Shown in pieces: positions 31,467 through 32,124 of a stretch of 32,124 nucleotides of DNA. The notes under the pieces are model-generated. The model searched no databases, was not told the origin of the DNA, and was given only the letters and a program-made list of their open reading frames with translations. The position numbers were made by a program, and so were the translations under genes. Every line of letters begins with the position of its first letter. The first letter of the stretch is position 1. The stretch comes from Thermoplasmatota archaeon (GTDB lineage: Archaea; Thermoplasmatota; E2; DHVEG-1). The stretch covers positions 1 to 32,124 of the forward strand of contig JALHTX010000140.1 in assembly GCA_022866015.1 (NCBI GenBank), read 5' to 3'.

Positions 31467-32124
31467 ATCATCTTCCAAGTTAGTATTTGATTCTTTGTTG
31501 CACTTACTTCATCTAAACGTTTGGTAGGAGTATTAACAGGAGAATTTTTAACAATATCTGGTTTTTCATCTGCAATTTTTATAAGTGTTTCAATGTATTT
31601 ATCAAGGTCTTTTTTTGATTCAGATTCAGTAGGCTCGATCATAAGTGCTTCTTTTACGATAAGCGGAAAATAAACTGTTGGCGGATGCAGACCGTTGTCT
31701 AATAGTCGTTTTGCAACATCCATTGCACGAATATCTTTTTCTTGTTTTAGTTTTTCACAGCTTAGAACAAACTCGTGTTTTCTCAAGTTTTTAAATGGCA
31801 TTTCGTATTTACCACTATCTAGTATCTTTTTCTTCATATAATTAGAGTTTAGGACAGATATTTCTGATGCCTGGCAAAGACCATTTCCACCCATCATAAG
31901 TATATAAATATAGGCTTTCAAAAGTACCGAGAAATTACCATAGAAACCTTTTATTTTTCCAATAGAATCAGGTGCATCATAATCAAAGATATAGTCTCCA
32001 TAATATGCAAAATTGTTGTCATGACAACAGGAATCTTTATCATTCTTAGAGTGTCGAGTACAAGTGACTCCTAACACATCAACAGATTTCAAAATGCCAT
32101 TGGGATCATTGAAATCTCCCATCA
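31463..32124 (-). CDS. gcvPB: Glycine dehydrogenase (decarboxylating) subunit 2, C-terminal part (partial)
   Basis: Part of the P protein of the glycine cleavage system, PLP-dependent. The visible C-terminal 220 residues match well from DAPDSIGKIKGFYGNF on: KHEFVLSCEKLK, DVAKRLLDNGLHPPTVYFP, MIEPTESESKKDLD and NTPTKRLDEV. The gene runs off the right edge. The upstream stretch (GVTCTRHSKNDKDSCCHDNN) is Cys/His-rich and does not fit the family as I know it; this may be a local insertion or a frameshift. It is convergent with the small membrane gene. Confidence 0.85.
   Translation of the reverse strand, partial: MGDFNDPNGILKSVDVLGVTCTRHSKNDKDSCCHDNNFAYYGDYIFDYDAPDSIGKIKGFYGNFSVLLKAYIYILMMGGNGLCQASEISVLNSNYMKKKILDSGKYEMPFKNLRKHEFVLSCEKLKQEKDIRAMDVAKRLLDNGLHPPTVYFPLIVKEALMIEPTESESKKDLDKYIETLIKIADEKPDIVKNSPVNTPTKRLDEVSATKNQILTWKMI

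Noticed and set aside
1..32124. CRISPR array or cas genes
   Set aside because: No regularly spaced direct repeats and no Cas-like sequence were found.

Overview
This 32-kb, AT-rich window is archaeal chromosome, most likely from a euryarchaeon or a Thermoplasmatota-like lineage. The evidence is the exosome/proteasome gene block (psmA, SBDS, rrp4, rrp41, rrp42, L37Ae, RpoP, Pcc1), archaeal ribosomal and RNA polymerase genes (L18e-L13-S9-RpoN, L40e, L41e), an archaeal-type prolyl-tRNA synthetase and triosephosphate isomerase, TATA-like promoters, GGTGA-type Shine-Dalgarno sites and a tRNA-Trp intron of the archaeal box C/D type. The exact lineage cannot be fixed from the sequence alone.

Layout. 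1-2647 is the right end of an integrated mobile element that continues off the left edge. It holds a primase-polymerase/D5-type replication protein, a small gene and the C-terminal part of a tyrosine integrase whose reading frame runs without a start codon into an intact tRNA-Pro(CGG) gene. 2648-4513 holds a secreted protein gene and a decayed gene fragment. 4514-20357 is conserved chromosome: queE; the proteasome-exosome-ribosome-KEOPS block; purA; a site-2 protease; trmJ; proS; L40e; a cluster of five small membrane-protein genes; tpiA; an AbrB-like gene; and transaldolase. 20433-21633 is a transglutaminase-like gene bracketed by two tRNA-3'-end-like direct repeats. 21734-25563 is an accessory island of very small genes: three ribbon-helix-helix (RHH) regulators, C2H2 and CxxC zinc proteins, repeated operators, and two cassette-like units sharing a leader and a 65-nt structured 3' box. 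25687-32124 returns to conserved chromosome: DUF5611-like and SLOG genes, L18e-L13-S9-RpoN, tRNA-Arg, a three-PAS histidine kinase, a zinc-ribbon gene with an apparent AUU start, L41e, intron-bearing tRNA-Trp and the partial glycine dehydrogenase subunit 2.

How the genes fit together. The central block couples protein and RNA turnover (proteasome, exosome) with ribosome and RNA polymerase parts. TrmJ and the tRNA-Trp intron both serve 2'-O-methylation near the anticodon. The accessory island looks like the control region of a decayed plasmid or virus: small DNA-binding proteins beside short palindromic sites they could bind. The least explained features are the paired cassette-like units at 24293-24470 and 24789-25006 and the tRNA-derived repeats around the transglutaminase gene.
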